A DNA stretch of 64,000 nucleotides from Azadirachta indica. Lineage: Eukaryota; Streptophyta; Magnoliopsida; Sapindales; Meliaceae. The notes below the pieces were generated by a model. The model was not told the origin of the DNA and did no database searches. It saw nothing but the letters and a program-made list of their open reading frames with translations. Positions 1 to 10,560 of the stretch are shown in pieces (the first letter of the stretch is position 1; each line of letters begins with the position of its first letter). Where the stretch lies: NCBI GenBank assembly GCA_022749755.1, contig CM040451.1, positions 2,618,871 through 2,682,870 of the forward strand, given 5' to 3'. The position numbers were made by a program, and so were the translations under genes.

Positions 1-133
1 AAAGGTAAAATTTTCAATTGCATGAAAAGTCAAAAATTGTAAGTTAATAAATTGTAAGTTTCTTCCTCCTTCTTTGTCCATAACTATTCTTAACAAATTT
101 ATCTTTTTGGTAATCTAAGCTCTTCACTTCCAA
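1..133 (+). repeat. 3' end of a copia 5' LTR, cut by the window edge
   Basis: The sequence before the gag start at 167 is non-coding and ends in CCAACA, directly before a degenerate primer-binding site. It occupies the same position relative to gag as the LTR end of the related element at 47174-51547. Only the last part of the LTR is visible, because the element begins to the left of this window. Confidence 0.5.
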
Positions 134-135
134 CA

Positions 136-152
136 AAGTAATATTAGAGTTA
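136..152 (+). other. Degenerate tRNA-Met primer-binding site
   Basis: The site reads AGTAATATTAGAGTT. The related element at 51125-51137 has, on its minus strand, the near-consensus GTGGTATCAGAGT. The differences are G-to-A and C-to-T changes. In plant copia elements this site pairs with initiator tRNA-Met to prime reverse transcription, and in this state it would prime poorly. Confidence 0.5.
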
Positions 153-166
153 AGGTACGAATAACC

Positions 167-960
167 ATGGTAAGCAATAGAGGGCTCTCTCTTCTAATTT
201 CAATGCTCACCAAGAGCAACTATAATAATTGGAACATTAAGACGAAGGCTTTATTACAAGCTCAAGATAAGTGGAAAGTTGTAGAGAAAGGGATTGATGT
301 ACCAAAAGATGAGACCACCCTTATTCAAGTTCAAAAAGATCTCTCGAACGATTTTAAAAAGAAAGATAAGAAAGCTCTCCATTTCATCTATCAAATAAGA
401 TAGCTTTGAGAAGGTTTCAAATGCGACCACTGACAAAGAAGCTTGGGATATGCTTAAAACTTCATACGAAAGTGTAGAAAAAGTGAACAAGGTACGTCTT
501 CAAACTTTAAACGGTGAGTTTGAATCTTCATTTATGAAAGAAAGTGAATCAACTTCTGAGTGCTTTTCTAAAGTTTTGTAGGTTGTTAATTAATTAAAAA
601 GTAATGTTCAAATTATGGAGAAAATTCTTCATTCCATAGATTCAAAATTAGAGCGTATTGGTATAACAATTGAAAAAATAAAAGATTTGGAGCCCATAAC
701 CATCAAAGAACTTATGAGTACAAGTATATTAAGAAAGATAAAGGAGAAAACAAGAAGCCTCAGAACAAGTTCTCCAAGTAATGCTCACCTCAAAAAGAAA
801 AGAAAGAAAGTGTCGACAATAAGAAAAGCCAATACGAAACAGGGAATGGTCATGAAAGAGGCAATCTAAATTCAAGATGCGATAAGTCTGAAGTTAAATA
901 TTACAATTGTCAAAAGTTTGGCCATTATGCTTCTGAGTGTAAAGATTCAGATAATAAAGT
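167..960 (+). pseudogene. Ty1/copia gag, decayed (UBN2/DUF4219 type)
   Basis: Gag forms the capsid of the retrotransposon particle. The first open stretch (167-403) carries the typical N-terminal motif LTKSNYNNWNIKTKALL, followed by KWKVVEKG. The gag reading continues through frameshifts and stops to an open stretch at 615-869. A CCHC zinc-knuckle region lies at about 905-950 and reads YYNCQKFGHYASEC: the second Cys, the His and the last Cys are present, but the first Cys has become Tyr (TAT for TGT). The frame is interrupted at 401-403 and again near 580. The same gag is seen in the minus-strand element at 50590-51108. Family assignment is firm; function is lost. Confidence 0.8.
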
Positions 961-1970
961 TGATGAGAGTGCCAACTATATAAAAAACAAGAGTCAAGAA
1001 GAAGAAACAATGTTTTTAGCATTCAAGGATAATAATAGTGCCAACATTAATACATGGTACCTTGATATGGACATAAGCAATAGCATGTGTAGAAGCAATG
1101 GTATATTTGTAGAGCTTGATAAATTGGTAAGTGATAATGTCTCTTTTGGAGATAGATCCAAAACACTTGTAAAAAGCAAAAGCATCATCCTTATTCGCTT
1201 GAAAGATGGAAGACATCAATTTATTTGTGTAAAAGATTATAGCTTTTCTATGAGAGATAGGAAAAGTAATTTAATTACAAAGGTAGCAATGTCAAAAAAT
1301 AGAATGTCCTTGTTAAATATTCAAAATAGTGTAGCAAAATGTCTCAAGGCTTGCTACAAGAATACATAATAGTTATCGCATCCTTCTCTTGGGCATCTTA
1401 ATTTTAGAGGTTTGGAGCTATTATCCAAGAAGAAAATGTTAAGAGGACTACCTTACATTAATCATCCTAACCAACTGTGTGAAGGATGTTTACTTGGAAT
1501 GTAAGTTAGAATGAGCTTTCCAAAAATATCTATTTTTAGAGATAAGAAGCCATTCGAATTCGTACACACTAATATATGTGTTCCTATCAAGCCAACTCTC
1601 TAAGTAAAGGTAATTACTTCCTTTTCTTCATTAATGATTATTCAAGAAAAACATAGGTATACTTTTAAAAGAAAAATCAGAAGCTTTTGATATGTTCAAG
1701 AAGTTTAAAGTAGTTGTAGAGAAAGAAAGTGGATGCAAGCTCATGACAATGAGATTTGATTGAGGAGGAGAATTCACTTTAAAAAAGTTTTAAGAATTTT
1801 GTAAAGCAAAAGAAATTCAAGATCTCTCAGCAAAATAGCATTGCTAAAAGGAAAAAGAAAACCATTCTCGACATAGCACAAATCATACTCAAGAGCAAGA
1901 AATTGCCAAAAGAATTTTGGATTGAAGTTCTGGCATATACAGTATACTAACTCATGCCATGTCCTCTATC
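961..1970 (+). pseudogene. Ty1/copia protease, pre-integrase and integrase remnant
   Basis: This continues the element at 167. An open stretch at 1010-1369 begins with the protease region. Its active-site block reads WYLDMDISNSMC where functional copia proteases have Asp-Thr/Ser-Gly, so the catalytic triplet is lost. The GAG-pre-integrase zinc-binding region follows at about 1374-1503 (HPSLGHLNFRG, then NQLCEGCLLG). Integrase-like sequence runs on to about 1970 with many stops and frameshifts. Reverse transcriptase and RNase H are absent here because LINE sequence begins at about 1971. The element is dead. Confidence 0.75.
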
Positions 1971-2357
1971 TAGATTGGCATTAAAAAAGTCATTCCTGAT
2001 CTTAATGAAGGAACAAGGTGGATCATTGGAGATGGTAGACTGGTTTCTTTTTGGCATGATCGTTGGCTTCAAACTCCAATTGTAGAAATTATGAATGTCA
2101 ACTCTTTAAGTTTAGACGCTTTAAAATCGATAGTGGCCGATGCTAATGACAATTATTTTTGGAATCTTTCAGTTGTTTTCCATACTCGTTTCCCTTCCCT
2201 TGTTGGTAAAAGTAAAGAAATTCTTCTTCCTTGCTTTCCATCTATTACTGACCATTTAATCTACACACATTTTGAAAAGGGTAATCTTACTCTCAAGGAC
2301 AGCTATGATTACTATTGCTCTCACCATATGATAGTTCCTTGGAGCTCGGTGATTTGA
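1971..2357 (+). pseudogene. LINE (non-LTR) reverse-transcriptase C-terminal fragment
   Basis: One continuous reading frame from 1974 to the TGA near 2357 gives GTRWIIGDGRLVSFWHDRWL, then a hydrophilic stretch ending in a block of the kind preceding the zinc-binding (zf-RVT) region: FEKGNLTLKDSYDYYCSH. The W-x-IGDG-x5-FW-x-D-x-WL pattern is characteristic of the region between reverse transcriptase and RNase H in plant LINEs. It has no start of its own (the in-frame Met at 2091 is internal). It abuts copia integrase sequence with no LTR between, so this is a nested insertion or deletion junction. Confidence 0.75.
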
Positions 2358-3479
2358 ATAGGCGTTGTGAAATTTCATTAACGAAACACTAAATCATTGC
2401 CTTCTATTATTATTTGAACTTAGAATAGTTGAAGAGTATTGAGCATATCTCATATCACCCAAATTATGTCCAAGAGACTATTTATTGACTAAATTATTTA
2501 GGGAATATTTATCAATATTTCTATAAAATATTTAAAATTAATATTTTTTTAAAGTGTTAATAAACTTGTTTCATATGCCATAAATATTTATAAGCTCAAC
2601 TCTCAATATTGAATCTGGTTTGAATATCATAAAAACATATTTTTAGTGATGTTACACTATTAATTTTTTCAAAAGAAAGAATTAAAAGATATGTATTTAT
2701 TTTACTTTAGTAGAATACAACTAGATATATTTGTGTTGATATAATATTTATATTTATATTTTATAAAAAATTTAATGATGTTGATATAATACTTCATAAA
2801 TAGAATAATTTTTAATAGATTATATTAATATGTATATACTTAGATAAGATTTAAAGTATAGATAAAATTTAAAATTAAAGTATTAGAAAATAAAATAATA
2901 AACTAAAGGTACAGTTAAGAAATAGAATATTTAACTATTTAACTACTTAGAAATTTAGTTTTTCTTTTTAAAACCTCAGAATAATATATTATTTTAATAT
3001 GATAAAGGGAGAAACAAGAGCAGTTGGAGGCAGAGTACAAATAAATTAAAAATAAAGTGAGGAGAAAGAAATTGTAGCAACTCTAAAGCATAGCAAAAAG
3101 CAGCTGTGGTAATATTCAAAAATTTAATTATTTAGATTTAAATTAAAAATTTAGACTTAATTATATTTAGACAATTTTAGCAAATTTTTATATATAAATT
3201 AAAAAACAAATAACTTTTAAATATTTAAATAATTTTATTCAAATCTCAGTTGAAAAAATAAACAAGCCCTAAGTTGGAAAAAAATAATTCCTCATTTTTT
3301 TTTGTATTTCATTTTGAAAATAAATATGGTAGTATACGTTACTTTAGCCAAAGCACAAACACTTCACGGATGAGTTGGTTATTGAACTACCTCTGGAAGC
3401 TATACCAGAACCAGCAACAGTAGATATAACAACATCAAATCCTCTCTGAAACACTCATCCTATAATCACCAAACATAAG
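2358..3479. other. AT-rich spacer, no gene seen
   Basis: Mostly A/T runs with stops in all frames. I see no conserved motif, clean repeat unit or splice-bounded exon. It may hold the unrecognisable remainder of the elements on either side. Confidence 0.5.
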
Positions 3480-3960
3480 CTCAAATATAACCCAAATCTT
3501 GCCCTACATGCATCCCATGATTTATCATCTTAGCCGAAAATATTGAAAACTGCTTTCAAAAAACCTCTTTGGGTTGTTGCAATGAAGGAAGAAATTCAAA
3601 CACTAATAGCACTTGGATCCTTGTGCCAAGACATGATAACACAAATATTATTTGGTCAAAACGGGTATACAAGATCAAGTACAATGAAAATGGCACCATT
3701 GATAGATTCAAGGCAAGATTAGTGGCAAAAGGATTCAAACAAATTTCGGGAATAGATTTTGACGAGACCTTCAATCCGGTAATCAAACACACCACCATCC
3801 GCCTTGTGCTAGCACTTGGTGTGAACCTTAACTGGACAATACACCAGTTTGACATTCGAAATGCATTCCTATAGGGAAACCTCAAGGAAACAGGCTCTAT
3901 AGAACAACCTCCAAGTTTCATTGATCCAAATTATCCCTCACATGTTTGCAAATTAGGGTA
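3480..3960 (+). pseudogene. Ty1/copia reverse-transcriptase fragment (RVT_2)
   Basis: Copia reverse transcriptase copies the element RNA into DNA. About 3546-3600 reads as the usual entry block (AFKKPLWVVAMKEEIQTL). After a frameshift, the open stretch 3569-3874 carries STWILVP, then the RFKARLVAKGFKQISGIDFD block, TFNPVIKHTTIRLVLAL, and the FDIRNAFL block where a functional copy has QxDVxxAFL. A stop follows immediately, and the palm YVDD region is not found downstream. No LTRs are visible around it. It may be a separate insertion from the element at 0-2 kb. Confidence 0.8.
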
Positions 3961-4039
3961 TGCTAACGTAATCGGGGGTCGAGCTCTTTAATGGTATTCT
4001 ATATGTGTATGTATATAAGTATATTGTATGAGTTTTATT

Positions 4040-4515
4040 TTATAAGCTTGACCCGACCTAGTTCTATTTTTGAACTCGACCCAAATCCGGACTATATATT
4101 TAGGGTTTAAGGCAAACTATTCTTCTTCTTTTTCATTTTAGTGAAACCCGCCTTTCTCCTATGGTTTTTTTTTCTAAAATTTTTTATAGGTTTTCCATGT
4201 AAATTGGTGTTATTTGTGATTGTGTTTGTTTTCTATTTACTTGGTTGTTTGATTTTTCAGAACACAGTAGTTATAACAAAGGAAAATATGCATCGTCTTC
4301 ACAAAAGGGCGAAAAAAGGCCAAAGAAAGCGAAGGTTGAAAATTAGTCAGTGCCCACTCCAAAAGCTCAAGAACCTATAGTAAAGGCTAAACAACCAACG
4401 ACTATTCCAGAAACTTTTCATGGATCAGAAAATGGCATTCACCGTCGTTAATCATTAAAGACCAATCATATCGTCAATGAGTCGCCGTATATTCAGAAGA
4501 CCCGGGACATATCGT
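4040..4515 (+). pseudogene. Unidentified gene-like leader and exon, probably broken
   Basis: A TATA-like ACTATATATT at about 4091 is followed by TTAGGGTTT, a telo-box-like motif common in leaders of plant housekeeping genes. A T-rich tract ending TTTTTCAG at 4260 is a good 3' splice site, and CGTGAGTTAG at 4513 a good 5' splice site, so 4261-4512 looks like an exon. It encodes a Lys-rich peptide in one frame (KGEKRPKKAKVEN at about 4303-4350), but a TAG follows and another stop occurs near 4450. I do not recognise the family. It could be a decayed gene copy or captured exon. Confidence 0.35.
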
Positions 4516-4894
4516 GAGTTAGTAACAACTTCTTTACAAGAATGTTTTTGAAACTAAAAAGGACAATAAAAAAGTCTACCCACCCCTGTGCTTGCTTTGA
4601 TCTGTTCAGGGTTTAGGGTTTTTCTAAATGTATTTTATTCTTATGCAAGTTATGCTTCTATACTTGCTTTGGTATCCTTTCTATCTGTATTTTTATCATT
4701 TCATGGGAAGATTATAAGTCATTTATGCATGGTTTTCCCAAAGATAGTCAATTATATGTGCTGGTTTGTTCTTCCGTCTCCCTTGCAATGCTTCTCTAAT
4801 TTTGTTTTCTTTTTCTAGTTTGATTTTATCTGCAAATTTTGAGAACATTTATTTTACAAGTCTATAGATAGTTCATACATTGCATGAAAAAAAA
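4516..4894. other. T-rich spacer, no gene seen
   Basis: Pyrimidine-rich sequence that would be the intron downstream of the exon-like segment at 4261-4512. An open stretch at 4588-4818 is low-complexity hydrophobic translation of T-rich DNA and is not supported as coding. Confidence 0.4.
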
Positions 4895-6000
4895 CGTATT
4901 TACTTATTATTTATTTTCTATTAGCTATTAATCAAATATCATATGTTCACTTTCTTATGTACTTTTTATAATAAAAAAGAATGAAAGACAATCCATAAAG
5001 TAAAACAATACATAAATAGGTTTATAATGTGAAAGGGGGTCTTGAGTGATAGAGTAGATTAAGCATGTCTAAATAAGTGTAATATTTTTTTAATTGCAAA
5101 ATAAAAAAAATTTTGTATTAAGAAAATTATGGTACTCCTTCTATACTTTACAATCAAAACATTTAAAGTGGTGGTATGAACACCAATTTTTTTTTTATGG
5201 AAATTGGTTATTTTTTCTTCTCATGGTTAATATCAAGTACTATAACTTTAAAATCACAACAATTTAATTAATATAAAAAAGGCTTAAGAAAAAGTATTAT
5301 TATTAGTATTTTCCAGAGTCAGTTGTTGAATTTAAGGTAAAAATTAATTCTAAATAACAGTTGTAAGGCTTCTTTCAGCCAACACTTCATTGGAAAATCA
5401 GCAACATGACGTAGCCAACAATTTATATATTAGTATCTATTTGGTTTAATTTTTTCATTAGCTTAAAAAGGGTTTTAACGATAAAAATATTTTAAAAATT
5501 TTTGGGTGTCATTTGATTGGCATTGAGAAAAAATTTTGAAAATTAAGAAATATATTTTTTTTTTCACAAGAAGAAACGCAAAATTTAGATTTTAAGCTGC
5601 AAAACTTCTTCAACTTTTTTAAAATATCCTTACTTTATTTTAAAAATTATATGTTATTTTTTTTAAAATTAAAAATTTATCTATTTAGTTAATTACTTAA
5701 ATTTTTTCTAATATTAATTATGACAAGTAAACAATTAATAAATTTTTATTAAAAACACTAATTGTAAAAACTCTACTTGTAATGTATCTACTCCAAAATA
5801 TTTTATTTTCAAAAGTTATATTAAATAAACTCTTAATCATTTGTATTACCCAATTCTAATTTCTAAAACATTGAACATATATGAATAGCTTAACTTTCTA
5901 TGTACAAAGATACGTTGCAAATGAAATTGAGTTTGAAATGAATTCTTACTCATTTAATAGATTAATTTCTAAAATGGAAACTATAATTACTCCTGTTAGA
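4895..6000. repeat. Dispersed low-copy repeat, copy 1 (interrupted)
   Basis: Sequence 4895-5310 aligns collinearly with 31785-32160; shared blocks include ACAATCCAT, TAAGCATGTC and GCTTAAGAAAAAGTAT. The match resumes at about 5845-5970 against 32185-32310, sharing AACATTGAA and AAATTGAGTTT. The intervening approximately 500 bp of this copy, including the MITE at 5435-5838, is absent from the copy at 32 kb, so it was inserted here. A third, more diverged copy lies at 22230-22510. No coding sequence is evident. Confidence 0.65.
5435..5838. mobile_element. MITE copy 1 (same family as 19598-19973 and 25516-25936)
   Basis: The sequence follows the same order of blocks as the sharply bounded copy at 25516-25936: an outer TTGGTTTAATTTTTTCATT, an inner GTCATTTGATTGGCATTGAG, AAATATCCTTACTTTATTTT, TAAACAATTAATAAATTTTT and a closing AGTTATATTAAATAAAC. 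It is more diverged than the other copies. It lies inside the segment missing from the sister repeat at 32 kb. It has no coding capacity, so movement would have needed a transposase supplied in trans. Confidence 0.65.
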
Positions 6001-7149
6001 TTCGAACCGCTACATTTACTTTATAATAGTTTAAAAAATACCAAAATCCCCTTATCGTCAGTTTTCTAATAGGAAATACTTATTTTCAAAGGGCAGAATA
6101 GATATTTATTTTATATGGTTGATGCTAGGGAACAAATATGATATGATTTGATAATTTATTTTAAGAAAAAAATTAATTAATTCATATTTGGTATTGAATT
6201 TTTTTAATTTCATTAATATTAATATTTAGTAATATAATTTATTTAATATTATTATATTTTTATTATTATCTTTTAATCTTTTAATATTATAAATAAGATT
6301 TTAAAATTACAAAAATCTATTGCTTTTATACATATATATTAAATTAATTAAAAATCAATTTTTTTCTCTCTCATCACCCTGATTACCATTCTTTTCTCCA
6401 TTTTTTTTCTTTCTACTTTCTCTTTTACCAAACAGTTTTTGAATTTGCCATTGATTACAAAATAAAATCCCAAATAAAAATCAATTGCTTAAACTTGACT
6501 CATTAATCTAATAATCATAGAATACCCCCTTACCTCTTATTCTTAATTTTGGATTTAGGAGGAGAGCAACAGAAAGGAAGCCACCTTTTTGGGATGAAAA
6601 AAATATCATATCATCATTTTTGTTTTAACTTCCTTTTTTCAAGTTATGTTATAAATATTTTGTTTACTCTCTCCACCTTTACTTCTTGTTACGGGTAACG
6701 ATTTTTGACACGACCTATCCATCATATACAGACACGACCTATCCATCAAATAATACAATTATTTAAGTTAGAGGACATAGGTTAACTTAAAATAATACAA
6801 TTAATACATAAGTTATAATGATGTGATATAATTAATAATTGAGCCTTCAAATATATTCAGATTTAAAAATTTTGATATGTGAACTTATTTATGATATAAT
6901 TAATAATTTAAATAATTATTTTACACTAATCCAACGCTTGACCCTCAAGATATTTTGTCAATATTCAAATCAAATCTAACGTTTTAAAATATATCCATGT
7001 TACACCCAAACCATAGTTGACCATGTTTGACCAATGACAGTACTAGGTTACCCTACTTTTTATAAATTTAATGGAAAGAACAACTTGTTAAACACTATGC
7101 CAGTAATTACCCTCTTACTTTCCACAAATAATTAAAAAATTATTATCTG
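6001..7149. other. AT-rich spacer, no gene seen
   Basis: No supported exon or element. A short direct repeat, GACACGACCTATCCATC, occurs twice at about 6708-6750. The rest is A/T-rich with stops in all frames. Confidence 0.5.
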
Positions 7150-7430
7150 CCAACTTTTATAAGCGACCAGCCCAAGGCAGCTGGCCGCGGGGATGGCTGC
7201 GGGCAAGACAAAGCGTTAGCCGTGACTAGTTGCGCAAGACGGAGCCTGTGCCATTACTTGCTGCGAGCAAGGTGAAGTCTTTGTTGTGGCTGCTGCGTGC
7301 TAGGGCGCCTTGGCCACAGTTGGCTGTGCGCAAGGAACCCTGACCGCCGGGCCACCGTCTCGCTGTGGGGATCCAGTGGTCACTGTTGTTCCAGTGCTGT
7401 CATCACCACCCATGGTGTAGATAGTAGATC
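7150..7430. other. GC-rich island of unknown origin
   Basis: About 280 bp of strongly GC-biased sequence (for example CAGCTGGCCGCGGGGATGG and GCGTGCTAGGGCGCCTTGG) set in DNA rich in A and T on both sides. It carries degenerate internal repetition of motifs such as GGCTGC, GCGCAAG and GCAAG. No frame stays open with a recognisable protein, and no splice-bounded exon is obvious. It could be a transferred fragment, part of a mobile element or a methylation-resistant island. Confidence 0.5.
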
Positions 7431-8083
7431 TATGGTTTTTTATAATTTATTTACATTTTAATTAACATAAATAAGCAAATAAGTAATATTAAGTAGGTGT
7501 ACTTGCCATGTGTGATGAATACATTTCAAGACGCTGGGTGCATTTTGAATGTTGGTAAAACATTCTACCAGTAATTTAAAATTAACCCTATAATTTATAT
7601 ATTTATTTAATATTTAAAGATTTAAATAGATAATATTACAAATATTTTACAACATATATTTGAATATATTAAAAAAGATGTTAAATGGGCGACACAATTA
7701 TCAAAATGATAATCCGTTTAGTAAATGGGTTGGGATAGAAATATCCTTATTGGACACAAGGCAAATGAGACATACTAACCCGAATTGCTATTCCTACTCA
7801 TTGTATTGTTATTTACTTATAATAGTTAATTATTTGTCAATTGACAATGTTATACTAAGACTATTCTGTGAACAAGTTAGAGCATTGGATGAAAAAGAAG
7901 TTTTATCTTGATTGACAATGGTGACGTGACTGCTAAGATTCGTCCTTCGTGGTGGTATGTATGCTTTGCTTGACATATAAGTTTTTCTGATACGAAGACA
8001 ATAACAGTGACATAACCAACCAATATGGCTTTGCCAATTTAAGTCCTTGACAGTTATTGAACCAATGTTGACAACCTACAGAG
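7431..8083. other. AT-rich spacer, no gene seen
   Basis: The open stretch at 7660-7911 has no recognisable motif and the composition of the surrounding spacer, so I do not call it. Confidence 0.4.
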
Positions 8084-8372
8084 CTAGCCAAGATGACAAG
8101 GTGGCAACTATAAGGTATCCAATATAGCAAGATGGTAATCTAACAAGCTGGCCAAGATGAGATGGTGGCAACCTAGCAAGATAGCAAAGAAGAAGGCAAG
8201 ATGACGACCTAGCCAAGATTATAGAAAAACAAGGTGGCAAGGTAATATGATAAAATGACAACTTACAAGCTACCCAAGATGACAAGAAGGCAACCTAGCA
8301 AACTAGCAAACATGGCAAAGGTCATAACCTAGCCAAGATGAGACGGTAACAACCTAGCAACCTGATCAAGAT
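8084..8372. repeat. About 61-bp tandem repeat, five diverged units
   Basis: The anchor CTAGCCAAGAT (with variants CTGGCCAAGAT and CTACCCAAGAT) begins at 8084, 8148, 8209, 8270 and 8329, giving spacings of 64, 61, 61 and 59 bp. Each unit also contains GACAAGGTGGCAACCTAGCAA-like text, itself made of shorter GGCAACCTAGCAA modules. Both strands give accidental open frames. This is a minisatellite, not a gene. Confidence 0.8.
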
Positions 8373-9544
8373 TACTTTTTGCAATCTATTTAGAGCAGCA
8401 AAAATATTTACAATGCAAGAAATATACTTACAATACTATTTGCAATCTATTTTAATGGTTGTGTAGTAAATTTATATGTGAGAATAGAATTGTTTAATAT
8501 AATAATTATTCAACATAAAATTGTTAATAAAAAAAACTCAAGGCATAATTGTAAAAAGGTAAATGAAGAATATAATTTTTATTACGCTATTCTACAATTA
8601 TAATATTATATTTGTTATTATGTATTAATAATAGGGATATAATGATTAACTTATTTACCTTTTAAATATTAAGGGCTTAATTGTTATTTTGTATAAACAA
8701 TGCAAATTTAAGCACACCAATGCCAGTGAGATATCTGCAATTTATTTGTTCAAATTCTACAAAGATACCTGTTGCTCTAGGGAGATATCTTTTTACCTGC
8801 TCAAACTTTAAAGAGGCCAGTATTTGTTTATCTTGAAACCTTAGAGAGTATTTGTAATAATTATAATTTGGCTAATTTTTAATGACAAGTTATGTCTTTT
8901 TTTTCTTATTTCTGCATATAGATTATTTCAAATAATACCAATGGGCTTTTATAATTATATAATTAAGGGTTTAGAATTATTTGCATAAATAAAATTTGTG
9001 TTCTTAGATATGGTGTATTTGAAAGTCATATTAGACTTTGCTAGATATGTCTCAACTTTCATTTCAAGTAGTAATGTTACTTTTATTAATTATTCAGGGG
9101 GATGGAATAATCAATCATAGTAAAAGTTATTGAATTTAACATCTCATAAAATACAACTCCGAATGCCTAATTTTAGGCCGTGTTTAAATGTTTCAATGGT
9201 ATATATGTAAAAAAATGATTTTATGAAAAGGTTAGAAGGATTTTAATATACAACAACATAGCCCGACTGCTAAGTCCTGATGGCCAACCATGCATATGCA
9301 AGCTAATATATAATTATTGATAACACTGTCCAATGAACAATAATTTCAAATAAAATAAATCACTATGAGTATATAATTTTCCTTCATAATAAATATAATT
9401 TAGTCTTATAAATAATGTTAATTTTTATTTTTAATGTAATTATTACTATAACTTAATTATTTCAGATTAAAATGGAAATTTACATAAAATCGTGTTCATA
9501 ATGGGTTTATATGAAAGGTATAAACTTTTATTCTTTTTTATTTT
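8373..9544. other. AT-rich spacer, no gene seen
   Basis: No supported coding sequence, element end or clear repeat. Confidence 0.45.
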
Positions 9545-9548
9545 CATT

Positions 9549-9654
9549 ACACACACATATATTTGTCTATGTGTGTGCGTGCATGTGTGTATGCATGTGA
9601 GTGTGAGTGTGTGTTGTGTGTATGCATGTGTGTATCCATGCGCGTGTGCACAAA
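9549..9654. repeat. Imperfect (TG)n microsatellite
   Basis: Interrupted TG/TGTA/TGCA runs such as TGTGTGCGTGCATGTGTGT, preceded by a short CA run. Accidental Cys/Val-rich open frames on both strands arise from the repeat and are not genes. Confidence 0.9.
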
Positions 9655-10266
9655 GACAAGACCTAGTTTGGGTTTGAATTCGATCTAGGGCAATTGATAG
9701 TTTTTGGTAAATAATGATTATCAAAATTTTGCATCCAAATTTATTTGAAAATTTATTTTTCTGTGCAAAAATGAAGATTTGTCATCACAATTTAGATTTT
9801 ATTCAAAATTCCAATGGTGAAATTCTTAACACTCTTGAAAGATTTATTAGTTAAAAAAGATTAATTATGTTGTGGTTTTACTTGTTTTTCCATTTTTTTA
9901 ACTAGGCCTCAATAGAAGCTAGAAAAGATTAAAATACGAAAAAAGAGTACAAAATTAGAGCCAAAACAATGGCTAAAACAAAAGCAGAAATACAAAGCCA
10001 TAATAAAGCTTAATAGAAACGATAACCCGGTAGTCTATGCTATCTTGGAAAAGAATGGACTTAAGAGTGTTTGGGAATAAATATCCGGAGGTCAATAAAG
10101 TTAGATGTCAAAGGGTACTCGAGTTGAATCTTGTTGAGTTGAAAGGATTATTGGACATCAATATAGCTTGCCTTGGGGCAACCCATATCAAATCTTAAGG
10201 TGTACTTCCATTGACATCAAATGGTCAAACTAATTTAACTTTGAATATTAGGCTCGGATCAAAAGA
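9655..10266. other. Spacer, no gene seen
   Basis: Moderately complex sequence with no open frame of interest. It may be the outer part of the decayed coding-like region that follows. Confidence 0.35.
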
Positions 10267-10560
10267 AAGGTTTTACCTTAGGCTGTTATGAGGACAAACC
10301 ACCAATTAGTAAAATCGTCGAGAAAACCAGCAACAACCCTATTCCCCTTGAAATTCTCACATGGTTACCCACTACTTGGATATCATTGAACTAGGGAATA
10401 ATGCTTAACCTCAGGTTGTTATGAGGACAAACCATTATCGAGGAAATAAATTGAAAAATTGTGGAGATAACCACCAACAACGCCTTTCTCCTTAAAACTC
10501 TCAAGATGTTTATCCACTACCTGGATATGATGGAAGTTAATCTTATCCTCAATCGCATAG
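10267..10560. repeat. Imperfect tandem duplication of about 130 bp
   Basis: 10276-10395 and 10410-10545 repeat the same order of blocks: GGTTGTTATGAGGACAAACCA (first unit has GGCTGTTATGAGG...), a GTCGAG/TATCGAG block, CCAACAACGCC, AAAACTCTCA and TCCACTACCTGGATAT. Translated on the minus strand, both units begin IQVV and share SFK/GVV-like residues, so the duplication may be in an old coding sequence. No family is recognised. Confidence 0.55.

Noticed and set aside
3556..3921. 121-residue minus frame
   Set aside because: Antisense of copia reverse transcriptase on the + strand.
4141..4380. 79-residue + frame starting at a GTG/ATG region with a hydrophobic start and basic end
   Set aside because: It crosses the intron/exon boundary proposed at 4260/4261; the hydrophobic half is T-rich intron.
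8076..8285. 69-residue minus frame
   Set aside because: Translation of the 61-bp tandem repeat; the frame is not kept through all units.
8084..8372. Regular direct repeats that could suggest a CRISPR-like array
   Set aside because: Units are diverged throughout with no conserved-repeat/variable-spacer pattern, and this is a plant nuclear context.
9467..9724. 85-residue minus and 61-residue plus frames rich in Cys, His, Thr and Val
   Set aside because: They arise from the TG/CA microsatellite.
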